Positions 16,708 to 25,239 of a DNA stretch of 64,000 bases are shown here, piece by piece; the first letter of the stretch is position 1, and each line of letters starts with the position of its first letter. The position numbers and the translations under genes are program-made. This DNA comes from Streptomyces canus 299MFChir4.1. GTDB lineage: Bacteria; Actinomycetota; Actinomycetes; Streptomycetales; Streptomycetaceae. Under the pieces are notes generated by a model. That model did no database searches. It was not told the DNA's origin and saw only the letters and a program-made list of their open reading frames with translations. The DNA lies in NCBI RefSeq assembly GCF_000383615.1, contig NZ_KB911614.1, positions 20,493 through 84,492 of the forward strand. Direction: 5' to 3'.

Positions 16708-18000
16708 TCACCGTGTCCCACTCAGGCCTGATCGGCCTGCCCCTCCAACGCTGACAGACCTCGGCGGCCGGTCACGGGCTGATAAGTCAGCCGCCCGCCG
16801 CTCGCGCGGCAAAGCTTGCGTCGCGGGCACCACTGGCGGTGATGCGTCGCCCGCGTTCAGCCGCCCCCCTCCGGGGCCGGCAGGGGCCACTGACCGGGCC
16901 CCGCTTCGCCACAACTCCCACGCACGGGCGCGGATGTCGCGGGAGCTGTTCCGGTCAGCGTGATCAACGAATCCGCGGGACCGGCACGCGAACCACGCCT
17001 GGGAGACCCGGTTCGCCTTGTCCACGTGGCCGCACTCGGCACAGGTGCGCGAGGTGTACGCCGGATCGACGTACACCACCGGCACTCCCGCCCGGCGTGC
17101 CTTGTACGCGATGAACCTCCGCGACTGGGCGAAGGCCCAAGAGTGGAGCGTGGCCCGTTGGGGCTGACGAAGCCGTACCCGCTCGCGGATGCCCGTCAGA
17201 TCCTCCAGGGCAATCCCACGACCGGTGCTCCCCCACGGCCCAAGGGCGTGGGCGGTGCCCCCAGCCTCGGCCACGACACATTTCGCGATCTTGTGATTGA
17301 TGTCCCGAGTCCGACGCTTCCTCCGCAGCGCGCCGTCACGGGCCCGCGAGCGGTTGAGGTGACGCCCGGACGCGATCTCACCGTCACTGGTGGTAGCGAT
17401 GTTCACCACCCCCAGGTCGACTCCGAGGAAGTCCACAGGGCTGTCCTTGAGCGCCGCTTCCGGCACCTCGCACGTGGCCAACAGGCACCAGGCGTTGTCG
17501 CGGTGCACCAGATCCGACTCGCCCCCGCGGTACCGGGACAGCGTGGCGAACTGCTCAGGACCGCAGACGAAGGAGACGTCCTTAATCCTTCCGCGCGTCG
17601 TCCACACGGAGACGGTGCGTGCTTCCGTTTGCCACGAGAGCATCCGGTCTCCGTACGGTTGCGCAGAGTCCGGACGGAACGCGAGGGGACGCTTCACATC
17701 CCTCCGCTTCCACTTCGAGTCCCTCTTGCCGGAACTGCGTGCGTTCAGGTTTGCATGCAGCACTGTGTGTGCATCAGCCGTCTTCTTGATCACGTGCTGG
17801 GCACCCTGCGCGCCCAGCCCCCACCGCCTCTTCAGCTCGGCGTAACAGTGCTTGCGCAGCGTGAAGTTCTTGTACACCGAGCTCTCGAACGCCACCTCGG
17901 ACACCCAGGTGGCGGCTTCGTTGCAGGCGCGCAGGGCCGCCTCAAGAGCCGCCGCCTGAACAGGCGCCGGCAAGAGTTTGACCTGCACGATCAGCTTCAC
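16708..18000 (-). CDS. tnpB: Solo TnpB-family RNA-guided nuclease (IS200/IS605 or IS1341 type), probably decayed
   Basis: This 430-residue TnpB protein retains the RuvC acidic triad: D195 in FLGVDLGVVN, E266 in IALEDLTGI and D349 in HADRNSSRDI. The zinc ribbon is damaged: CAEC (320, 323) and C339 are kept, but the fourth Cys is Arg342 (CRSR instead of CxxC), a single TGC-to-CGC change at 16975-16977. A palindromic segment encoding about ten extra residues (17225-17262) sits before the Glu motif. No tnpA lies nearby, so this is a tnpB-only element. The start is GTG 18000 (KLIVQVKLLP); GTG 18036 is an alternative. The ends of the element were not determined. It separates cebR from cebE. Confidence 0.88.
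   Translation of the reverse strand: MKLIVQVKLLPAPVQAAALEAALRACNEAATWVSEVAFESSVYKNFTLRKHCYAELKRRWGLGAQGAQHVIKKTADAHTVLHANLNARSSGKRDSKWKRRDVKRPLAFRPDSAQPYGDRMLSWQTEARTVSVWTTRGRIKDVSFVCGPEQFATLSRYRGGESDLVHRDNAWCLLATCEVPEAALKDSPVDFLGVDLGVVNIATTSDGEIASGRHLNRSRARDGALRRKRRTRDINHKIAKCVVAEAGGTAHALGPWGSTGRGIALEDLTGIRERVRLRQPQRATLHSWAFAQSRRFIAYKARRAGVPVVYVDPAYTSRTCAECGHVDKANRVSQAWFACRSRGFVDHADRNSSRDIRARAWELWRSGARSVAPAGPGGGRLNAGDASPPVVPATQALPRERRAADLSARDRPPRSVSVGGAGRSGLSGTR
17225..17262. repeat. Palindromic REP-like segment inside tnpB
   Basis: A GC-rich segment with CCCACG (17232-17237) and CGTGGG (17247-17252) arms resembles the short palindromes that are abundant between Streptomyces genes. It interrupts the otherwise conserved AEA..TGRGIALEDL stretch of tnpB in frame, adding about ten residues. 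Confidence 0.55.
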
Positions 18001-18354
18001 GACAAGGAAGCTGTCGGCGTCACGATCACGTCGCACAAGAACAGATCAGCTCCCCTCGAATGAGTGATCGCCACCGCACAGTCCTGGCCCGCCCGCTTCG
18101 ACCGCGCCACCCTCCGCAGCGGCCGAAGATCCGGCTCCAGCGAAGGAAATATCTCAAAGCGATATCGCCCTGCACGCTCCCTTGACACCCTCGCTCCGAC
18201 CCGCGAACCTTCAACACATCACATGTGGGAGCGCTCCCACGGTACCTGACACATAAATATCCCGCACGTTCCCCGCCCGAGCCGCAGCATGAACTAACGG
18301 GTCCAACAACGCAGTTGGCCGGGGGGTCGGCACGTCAGGCAACAGGAGGACGCA
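18001..18354. promoter_or_regulatory. cebE upstream region containing the tnpB element's left flank
   Basis: A gene-free stretch of about 350 bases. The part next to tnpB has an imperfect hairpin GATCA...TGATC (18044-18069) that could belong to the left end of the element. Further on, TTGACA at 18182-18187 is a good -35 for cebE, with only a weak -10 about 17 bases later. The CebR box follows at 18226-18239, so repressor bound there would sit just downstream of this promoter. Ribosome-binding site AGGAGG precedes cebE. Confidence 0.6.
18226..18239. promoter_or_regulatory. CebR operator upstream of cebE
   Basis: TGGGAGCGCTCCCA is a perfect 14-bp palindrome, extended to 16 by flanking G and C. 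It is identical to the CebR-binding sequence described in other streptomycetes. It lies about 115 bases before the cebE start. Confidence 0.92.
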
Positions 18355-19680
18355 ATGCGCACGACTACCCGCCGGTCCCACCGGCTGTTGGCCCTGGCGG
18401 CCGTCACCGCACTGACCACGGGAGTGCTGGCCGGCTGTTCCAGCGACTCCGACGACAGTGACTCGTCCGGATCCGGCAACAACTCCGGCGGCGGCAAGAC
18501 CACGCTGACCATCGGCACCTTCGGCGTCTTCGGCTACAAGCAGGCCGGACTCTACGACGAGTACATGAAGTCACACCCCGGCATCACCATCAAGGAGAAC
18601 GTCACTACCCGTACCGACGTCTACTGGCCGAAGGTCCTCACCCGGCTCCAGGCCGGCTCCGGCACCGACGACATCCAGGCCATCGAGGTCGGCAACATCA
18701 CCGAGGCCGTGCAGACGCAGGGCTCCAAGTTCGTCGACCTCGGCAAGGACGTCGACAAGTCGCAGTGGCTGGACTGGAAGAACGCCCAGGCCACCACGGC
18801 GGACGGCAAGCTCATCGGGCTCGGCACCGACATCGGCCCGATGGCGATCTGCTACCGCAAGGACCTGTTCCAGAAGGCCGGTCTGGAGACCGACCGCACC
18901 AAGCTCGCCGCGCAGTGGAAGGGCGACTGGAACAAGTACGTCGACCTCGGCAAGCAGTACATGAAGAAGGCGCCGAGCGGCACCAAGTTCGTGGACTCGG
19001 CCTCCTCCGTCTACAACGCGGTCCTCAACGGTGAGAGCGAGCGCTACTACGACAAGAGCGGCAAGGTCGTCTGGGACAAGTCCAACGGTGTGAAGAACGC
19101 CTGGGACGTCGCGATGTCCGTGGCCACCAGCAACATGTCGGCGAAGCTCAAGCAGTTCGACAAGCCGTGGGACCAGGGCTACGCGAACGCCTCCTTCGCC
19201 ACGGTGGCCTGCCCCGCCTGGATGATCGGCTACATCCAGGAGAAGTCAGGTGAGGCCGGCAAGGGCAAGTGGGACGTGGCCGCCGCGCCGACCGCGGGCA
19301 ACTGGGGCGGCTCCTTCATCGGTGTGCCGACGGCCGGCAAGCACCAGAAGGAGGCCGTCGAGCTCGCGAAGTGGCTGACCGCGCCCGAGCAGCAGGCGAA
19401 GGTCTTCGCCAAGCAGGCCAGCTTCCCGTCGACCCCGTCGGCGTACTCGACCCTGAAGCCCGCCGCCGCCACCACGGAGTTCTTCAGCAACGCGCCGATC
19501 ACGCAGATCTTCTCCGACTCGGCGAAGACGATCCCGGCGCAGGTCTTCGGCGTCAAGGACCAGCCGATCAACACCGCGCTGACCGACATCGGCATCCTCC
19601 AGGTCGAGCAGAAGGGCAAGTCCCCCGAGCAGGGCTGGGACGCGGCCACGAACGAGATCAAGGACGTGCTCGGCCAGTGA
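18355..19680 (+). CDS. cebE: CebE, cello-oligosaccharide-binding lipoprotein
   Basis: This 441-residue ABC-type solute-binding protein of the family 1 sugar group has a lipoprotein signal peptide (RLLALAAVTALTTGVLAGC; lipobox LAGC, Cys at about 27) and a Ser/Asp-rich linker. It captures cellobiose or cellotriose outside the membrane and hands it to CebFG. The start follows AGGAGG by five bases. Its stop overlaps the cebF start (GTGA). Expression is predicted to be CebR-repressed through the 14-bp box upstream. Confidence 0.94.
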   Translation: MRTTTRRSHRLLALAAVTALTTGVLAGCSSDSDDSDSSGSGNNSGGGKTTLTIGTFGVFGYKQAGLYDEYMKSHPGITIKENVTTRTDVYWPKVLTRLQAGSGTDDIQAIEVGNITEAVQTQGSKFVDLGKDVDKSQWLDWKNAQATTADGKLIGLGTDIGPMAICYRKDLFQKAGLETDRTKLAAQWKGDWNKYVDLGKQYMKKAPSGTKFVDSASSVYNAVLNGESERYYDKSGKVVWDKSNGVKNAWDVAMSVATSNMSAKLKQFDKPWDQGYANASFATVACPAWMIGYIQEKSGEAGKGKWDVAAAPTAGNWGGSFIGVPTAGKHQKEAVELAKWLTAPEQQAKVFAKQASFPSTPSAYSTLKPAAATTEFFSNAPITQIFSDSAKTIPAQVFGVKDQPINTALTDIGILQVEQKGKSPEQGWDAATNEIKDVLGQ

Positions 19681-20705
19681 CAAGCCCCAAGCAGGCACTC
19701 GCGCATCCCGCGTCGAGCGTCGAGGCCGCGCCCGGCTCCCAGCCGGGCGCGGCCCGGGGCGCTGACGGTCGCGGTACGCCGCCCGAGGGCAAGGGCCCCT
19801 GGCGCAGCCGGCTGTACCGCTGGGACATGAAGGCTTCTCCGTACGTCTTCATCGCCCCCTTCTTCGTCATCTTCGGGGCGTTCTCGCTCGTCCCGCTGCT
19901 GTACACGGCCTGGTACTCGCTGCATGACGTGCAGCTGTCCTCGCTGGACACCCAGACCTGGGCGGGCCTGGACAACTACAAGAACCTGCTCAGCTCGGAC
20001 TTCTTCTGGAACGCCCTCAAGAACACCTTCACCATCGGTCTGATCTCGACCGTGCCGCAGCTCATGGCGGCGATCGGGCTCGCCCACATGCTCAACTACC
20101 GGCTGCGCGGCTCGACCGTGTGGCGGGTCGTGATGCTGACTCCGTACGCCACGTCGGTGGCGGCGGCGACCCTCGTCTTCACGCTGCTGTACTCGTGGGA
20201 CGGCGGCATGGTCAACTGGCTGCTCGACTTCGTCGGGATCGACCCGATCAACTGGCGTGAGTCCGACTGGGGTTCGCAGTTCGCGGTCTCCTCGATCGTG
20301 ATCTGGCGGTGGACCGGGTACAACGCGCTGATCTACCTCGCGGCGATGCAGGCGATCCCGGCCGACCTGTACGAGTCGGCGGCGATCGACGGGGCCAACC
20401 GCTGGCAGCAGTTCCTGCACGTGACGGTTCCGCAGCTCCGGCCGACCATCCTGTTCACGGTGGTCGTCTCCACCATCGGCGCGACCCAGCTCTTCGGTGA
20501 GCCCCTGCTGTTCGGCGGGGTGAGCGGTTCCAAGGGCGGCTCCGAGCACCAGTACCAGACGCTCGGCCTGTACATGTACGACCAGGGCTGGATCATCGGC
20601 AACCTCGGCAAGGCGTCCGCGATCGCCTGGTCGATGTTCCTGATCCTGTTGATCATCGCCGCGATCAATCTGCTGGTCACCCGACGTCTGAGGAAGTCCC
20701 AATGA
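19677..20705 (+). CDS. cebF: CebF, sugar ABC transporter permease
   Basis: This 342-residue MalF-type inner-membrane permease has a hydrophilic N-terminal tail of about 45 residues followed by six membrane helices. The EAA loop that contacts the ATPase is visible (ESAAIDGANRWQQFLHVTVP). The GTG start at 19677 overlaps the cebE stop as GTGA, which fixes it. No ATPase gene is encoded in the cluster; in streptomycetes the shared MsiK ATPase serves this importer. Confidence 0.94.
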   Translation: MTSPKQALAHPASSVEAAPGSQPGAARGADGRGTPPEGKGPWRSRLYRWDMKASPYVFIAPFFVIFGAFSLVPLLYTAWYSLHDVQLSSLDTQTWAGLDNYKNLLSSDFFWNALKNTFTIGLISTVPQLMAAIGLAHMLNYRLRGSTVWRVVMLTPYATSVAAATLVFTLLYSWDGGMVNWLLDFVGIDPINWRESDWGSQFAVSSIVIWRWTGYNALIYLAAMQAIPADLYESAAIDGANRWQQFLHVTVPQLRPTILFTVVVSTIGATQLFGEPLLFGGVSGSKGGSEHQYQTLGLYMYDQGWIIGNLGKASAIAWSMFLILLIIAAINLLVTRRLRKSQ

Positions 20706-21595
20706 CCACCAGTGAACTGACGTTGCCTCAGGCCCGTAAGGAGGGGCGCCGGTCCCGTCGGGTGATGGGCGCGGGCAAGCAGCTGCACGCGGGACCGGTC
20801 ACCTACCTCGTCCTGGCGGTCTTCGCGCTGGTCTCGCTGGCCCCCCTGGTGTGGACGGCGATCGCCGCCTCGCGTACCGACCGCAGGCTCGCGGAGACGC
20901 CGCCGCCGCTGTGGTTCGGCGGGAACCTGTTCAAGAACATGCAGACCGCGTGGGACGAGGCCGGTCTCGGTACGGCGATGCTGAACAGCGTGATCGTGGC
21001 GGGCGCCATCACGATCAGCACGGTGCTGTTCTCCACGCTGGCCGGGTTCGCGTTCGCCAAGCTGCGGTTCAAGTTCTCGGGCTTCCTGCTGCTGCTGACG
21101 ATCGGCACGATGATGATCCCGCCGCAGCTGGCGGTCGTACCGCTGTATCTGTGGATGGCGGACCTCGGCTGGTCGAACCAGCTCCAGACGGTCATCCTGC
21201 CCACGCTCGTGACGGCCTTCGGCACCTTCTTCATGCGGCAGTACCTGGTGCAGGCGCTGCCCACCGAGCTGATCGAGGCGGCCCGGGTGGACGGGGCGAG
21301 CAGTATCCGGGTGGTGTGGCACGTGGTCTTCCCGGCGGCGCGGCCGGCGATGGCCGTGCTCGGACTGCTGACCTTCGTGTTCGCCTGGAACGACTTCCTG
21401 TGGCCGATCATCGCCCTGAACCAGCAGAACCCGACCGTGCAGGTGGCGCTCAACTCGCTCGGCACCGGCTATGTCCCCGACCAGGCCGTGATCATGGCGG
21501 GCGCGCTGCTCGGCACGCTGCCGCTGCTGATCGCCTTCATCCTGTTCGGCAAGCAGATCGTGGGCGGCATCATGCAGGGCGCGATCAAGGGCTGA
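20702..21595 (+). CDS. cebG: CebG, sugar ABC transporter permease
   Basis: This 297-residue MalG-type permease has six predicted helices and the EAA loop (EAARVDGASSIRVVWHVVFP). It overlaps cebF by ATGA at 20702-20705. With CebE and CebF it forms the cello-oligosaccharide importer. A hairpin and a pyrimidine-rich tract follow the stop, before bglC. Confidence 0.94.
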   Translation: MTTSELTLPQARKEGRRSRRVMGAGKQLHAGPVTYLVLAVFALVSLAPLVWTAIAASRTDRRLAETPPPLWFGGNLFKNMQTAWDEAGLGTAMLNSVIVAGAITISTVLFSTLAGFAFAKLRFKFSGFLLLLTIGTMMIPPQLAVVPLYLWMADLGWSNQLQTVILPTLVTAFGTFFMRQYLVQALPTELIEAARVDGASSIRVVWHVVFPAARPAMAVLGLLTFVFAWNDFLWPIIALNQQNPTVQVALNSLGTGYVPDQAVIMAGALLGTLPLLIAFILFGKQIVGGIMQGAIKG

Positions 21596-21627
21596 CGCCC
21601 GTCGTACGGTTTCCCCGCACGTCTCCT

Positions 21628-21655
21628 GGGGCCGAGCCGCCGCCGCTTCGGCCCC
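21628..21655 (+). terminator. Hairpin between cebG and bglC
   Basis: GGGGCCGA (21628-21635) pairs with TCGGCCCC (21648-21655). A 30-base run of almost pure C and T follows. It may terminate or attenuate the cebEFG transcript before bglC, which has its own CebR box. Confidence 0.6.
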
Positions 21656-21714
21656 TGCCCCCCTCTCCCCTCTTCCCCCTCTCCCCCTCCATCCGTCGGT
21701 CCGACGACTTCCAA

Positions 21715-21728
21715 TGGGAGCGCTTCCA
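21715..21728. promoter_or_regulatory. CebR operator overlapping the bglC ribosome-binding site and start codon
   Basis: TGGGAGCGCTTCCA matches the CebR box with one mismatch. Its GGGAG is the only Shine-Dalgarno sequence of bglC and its last A is the first base of the ATG at 21728, so the operator and the translation start are the same DNA. Confidence 0.88.
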
Positions 21729-23167
21729 TGCCTGAACCCGAATCGCCGGTGACCCCGGTGACCTTTCCCCCCGCCTTCCTGTGGGGAGCCGCGACCTCCG
21801 CCTACCAGATCGAGGGGGCGGTGCGGGAGGACGGCCGTACGCCCTCCATCTGGGACACCTTCAGCCACACCCCGGGCAAGACGGCGGGCGGCGAGCACGG
21901 TGACATCGCTGTCGACCACTACCACCGCTACCGCGACGACGTGGCGCTCATGGCCGACCTGGGCCTGACGGCGTACCGCTTCTCGATCTCCTGGTCCCGG
22001 GTGCAGCCGACCGGCCGCGGGCCCGCGGTTCAGCGGGGTCTGGACTTCTACCGCCGGCTGGTGGACGAGCTCCTCGCGCACGGCATCAAGCCGGCCGTGA
22101 CGCTCTACCACTGGGACCTGCCCCAGGAGCTGGAGGACGCGGGCGGCTGGCCGGAGCGCGACACGGCGTACCGGTTCGCGGAGTACGCGCAGATCGTCGG
22201 AGAGGCGCTCGGCGACCGGGTGGAGCAGTGGATCACCCTCAACGAGCCGTGGTGCGCGGCCTTCCTGGGCTACGCCTCCGGGGTGCACGCGCCGGGCCGT
22301 ACGGACCCGGCGGCCTCGCTGAGGGCGGCGCACACGCTCAACCTCGCGCACGGCCTTGGCACTTCGGCCCTACGCGCGTCGATGCCGGCCCGCAACTCGG
22401 TGGCGCTCAGCCTCAACTCCTCGGTCGTCAGGCCCTTCTCCCAGGACCCGGCCGACCTGGCGGCGGCGCGGAAGATAGACGACCTGGCCAACGGCGTCTT
22501 CCACGGGCCGATCCTGCACGGCGCCTATCCGCAGACGCTGTTCGCGGCGACGGAGCTGATCACCGACTGGTCGTTCGTCGAGGACGGCGATCTGGCCCTG
22601 ATCAACCAGCCGCTCGACGCGCTGGGCCTCAACTATTACACGCCCGCGCTGGTGTCGGCCGCGGACCCGGAGGCCGCCGGCCCCCGCGCCGACGGCCACG
22701 GCAGCAGCGAACACTCCCCCTGGCCCGGCGCGGACGACGTCACGTTCCACCAGACGCCGGGCGAGCGCACGGAGATGGGCTGGACAATCGACCCGACGGG
22801 CCTGCACGACCTGATCATGCGATACACCCGCGAGGCCCCCGGTCTGCCCCTCTACATCACCGAGAACGGCGCCGCCTACGACGACAAGCCCGACCCCGAC
22901 GGCCGCGTCCACGACCCCGAGCGGGTCTCCTACCTGCACGGCCACCTCGCCGCGGTCCGCCGCGCGATCGCCGACGGCGCGGACGTCCGCGGCTACTACC
23001 TGTGGTCCCTGCTGGACAACTTCGAGTGGGCGTACGGCTACGAGAAGCGATTCGGCGCGGTCTACGTCGACTACACCACGCTGGAACGGACACCCAAGTC
23101 CAGTGCCCTCTGGTACGGCCGGGCGGCCCGCACCGGCACCCTCCCGGAGGTCCACAGCATCCCGTAG
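21728..23167 (+). CDS. bglC: BglC, GH1 beta-glucosidase
   Basis: This 479-residue cytoplasmic glycoside hydrolase family 1 enzyme has the N-terminal block PPAFLWGAATSAYQIEGA, the acid/base Glu173 in TLNEPW and the nucleophile Glu379 in YITENG. It splits imported cellobiose and cellotriose to glucose, thereby also removing the CebR inducer. There is no signal peptide, as expected for an intracellular enzyme. The ATG at 21728 is the last base of a CebR operator plus two. A GC-rich hairpin follows the gene. Confidence 0.95.
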   Translation: MPEPESPVTPVTFPPAFLWGAATSAYQIEGAVREDGRTPSIWDTFSHTPGKTAGGEHGDIAVDHYHRYRDDVALMADLGLTAYRFSISWSRVQPTGRGPAVQRGLDFYRRLVDELLAHGIKPAVTLYHWDLPQELEDAGGWPERDTAYRFAEYAQIVGEALGDRVEQWITLNEPWCAAFLGYASGVHAPGRTDPAASLRAAHTLNLAHGLGTSALRASMPARNSVALSLNSSVVRPFSQDPADLAAARKIDDLANGVFHGPILHGAYPQTLFAATELITDWSFVEDGDLALINQPLDALGLNYYTPALVSAADPEAAGPRADGHGSSEHSPWPGADDVTFHQTPGERTEMGWTIDPTGLHDLIMRYTREAPGLPLYITENGAAYDDKPDPDGRVHDPERVSYLHGHLAAVRRAIADGADVRGYYLWSLLDNFEWAYGYEKRFGAVYVDYTTLERTPKSSALWYGRAARTGTLPEVHSIP

Positions 23168-23193
23168 CCACCACGAAGACGGGGGACGGGGAA

Positions 23194-23226
23194 GGGGCGC
23201 GGCGGCCGAGGGGGGTGCCGCGCCCC
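23194..23226. terminator. Bidirectional hairpin between bglC and the beta-galactosidase gene
   Basis: GGGGCGCGGC (23194-23203) pairs perfectly with GCCGCGCCCC (23217-23226). It lies between two convergent stops (bglC and the GH42 gene). Confidence 0.75.
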
Positions 23227-23250
23227 GCCCGCCCCGTCGGCACGGTCGTC

Positions 23251-25239
23251 TCAGTGTGCTTCCCGTACGACCGCCACATCGCCCGGCGGCACCGTCAACC
23301 GGCCGCCGTCGACACTCCTCCCGCTCAACAACTCGGTTGCGCGCGAGGCCACTTGTACCTCGGCGTCCCGTTCACCGTGGTTGATCAGGAAGAGGTAGTC
23401 CGCGTCCCGGCCGCTGCGCAGCACCGCCTCCACCCCCTCCGGTGTCTCGCGCACCGGCTCCACCCCCGCCTCGGTGCGGATGCGGTCCAGCAGGGTGGCG
23501 AGGGTGTCCGGGTCCGGGTGGGTGGCCAGATACCAGGCCGCGCCCTCGCCGTAGGTGTGCCGGGTGACCGCCGGGACTCCGGTCAGGGGGCCCGAGGTGT
23601 ACGACCTGACGGCCTCCGCCCCTTCCAGGCGCACCCGCTCCGACCACAGGGACGCCGTGCCGCCGTCGCTCAGGCCGAGGGACTCACCGGGCAGCAGCGG
23701 GAAGAGCTCGTCCGTGCGGACGCCGAGGGGCTCCCGGAAGGCGCCCGGATAACCGCCCAGGCGGACATGGCAGTTGGTGTCCACGGCCCCGCTGTGGAAG
23801 CCGACGACCAGCGTGCCGCCGCCCGAGGCGAAGGTGGTGAGGTTCGCGGCGCCGGCGTCGTCGACCAGGTACAGCGCCGGGGCCAGCACCAGCCGGTACG
23901 ACGACAGGTCGGCGTCGGGTCGTACGAAGTCCACCGCCACGCCTGACCGCCACAGCGGCTCGTACCAGGCCCGGACCATGTCCAGGTAGCGGACCGACTC
24001 GCTGGGCTGGGAGGGGAGTTCCAGGGCCCAGCGGGCGTTCCAGTCCCAGACGACGGCGACCGAGGCGGGGCTGGTGCTGCCCCGCACCTCCGCCAGCGCC
24101 TTCAGGTCCGCGCCCAACGCGACCACGTCACGCCAGATCTGGCTGTCCGTGCCGGCGTGCGGGAGCATCGCCGAGTGCCATTGTTCGGCGCCCGCCTTCG
24201 CGGCCCGCCACTGGAAGTAGGCGATGCCGTCGGCGCCGCGGGCGACGTGGGCCAGGGCGTTGCGGCGCAACTCCCCCGCTGTCTTGGCCCTGTTGACGGG
24301 CTGCCAGTTCACCGCGCCCGTGGAGTGCTCCATCAGCAGCCACGGTCCGCCCGCCAGTGAACGGACCAGGTCGCCGCTGAGCGCGATGTCGATCTGCGAC
24401 TCGGGGTCGGTGGAGCGCAGGTAGTGGTCGTTGGAGACGACGTCCAGCTCCGGCGCCCAGCGCCAGTAGTCCAGCGCGTCGAAGTTGTACATCACCATGA
24501 AGTTGGTGGTGGCGGGCACCGAGGGAGCGGCCTCCCGCAGCACCTCCCGCTCCGCCTTGCACAGCGCCAGCAGTTCGTCGCTGCAGAAGCGCCGCCAGTC
24601 CAGCTGGTGGGTCGGGTTGGGCACGGCACCGGTGGCGCGGGGCGGGATGATCTCGTCCCAGTCGTAGTACCACTGGCTCCAGAAGGTCGTGCCCCAGGCG
24701 TCGTTGAGGGCGTCCAGGTCGCCGTACCTCTCGCGCAGCCAGCGCCGGAAGGACGCCGCGCTCACGTCGCAGTAGCACTCCGCGTTGTGGCAGCCGTACT
24801 CGTTGTGGATGTGCCACATCACGACCGCCGGGTGGTCGGCGTACCGCTCCCCGAGGACCCGGGCGATCCGCAGGGCGGCCTCCCGGTAGGCGGGGCTGGA
24901 GGGGCAGAAGGTCTGGCGGCTGCCGTACGACAGTCTCCGGCCGTCCTTGTCGACCGGCAGCGCTTCAGGGTGCGCGCGGAAGAACCAGGCCGGTGGGGCC
25001 GCGGTCGGTGTGGCCAGGTCGGCGGCGATGCCGTGCTCGTGGAGCAGGGCGAGGATCCTGTCGAGGCGTGAGAAGTCGTACTCGCCCTCGCGGGGTTCGA
25101 GGAGAGCCCACGCGAAGATGTTGACGCTGACCATGTTCACGCCCGCCTCGCGCATGAGGCGTACGTCCTCGGCCCAGACCTCCTCGGGCCACTGCTCGGG
25201 GTTGTAGTCGCCGCCGTAGGCGATGCCCTCCGTGATCAT
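23251..25239 (-). CDS. GH42 beta-galactosidase
   Basis: This 662-residue GH42 enzyme begins with GIAYGGDYNPEQW. The acid/base is Glu147 in IHNEYG and the nucleophile Glu305 in LLMEHSTG. A zinc-type cysteine set (C112, C150, C155, C157) follows the Thermus A4 pattern. A trimerisation (about 395-600) and a small beta domain complete the fold. It is intracellular, with no signal peptide. ATG 25239 follows GGAGGA and overlaps the alpha-galactosidase stop as ATGA. It is the last gene of a five-gene operon that imports and cleaves galactosides. Confidence 0.93.
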   Translation of the reverse strand: MITEGIAYGGDYNPEQWPEEVWAEDVRLMREAGVNMVSVNIFAWALLEPREGEYDFSRLDRILALLHEHGIAADLATPTAAPPAWFFRAHPEALPVDKDGRRLSYGSRQTFCPSSPAYREAALRIARVLGERYADHPAVVMWHIHNEYGCHNAECYCDVSAASFRRWLRERYGDLDALNDAWGTTFWSQWYYDWDEIIPPRATGAVPNPTHQLDWRRFCSDELLALCKAEREVLREAAPSVPATTNFMVMYNFDALDYWRWAPELDVVSNDHYLRSTDPESQIDIALSGDLVRSLAGGPWLLMEHSTGAVNWQPVNRAKTAGELRRNALAHVARGADGIAYFQWRAAKAGAEQWHSAMLPHAGTDSQIWRDVVALGADLKALAEVRGSTSPASVAVVWDWNARWALELPSQPSESVRYLDMVRAWYEPLWRSGVAVDFVRPDADLSSYRLVLAPALYLVDDAGAANLTTFASGGGTLVVGFHSGAVDTNCHVRLGGYPGAFREPLGVRTDELFPLLPGESLGLSDGGTASLWSERVRLEGAEAVRSYTSGPLTGVPAVTRHTYGEGAAWYLATHPDPDTLATLLDRIRTEAGVEPVRETPEGVEAVLRSGRDADYLFLINHGERDAEVQVASRATELLSGRSVDGGRLTVPPGDVAVVREAH

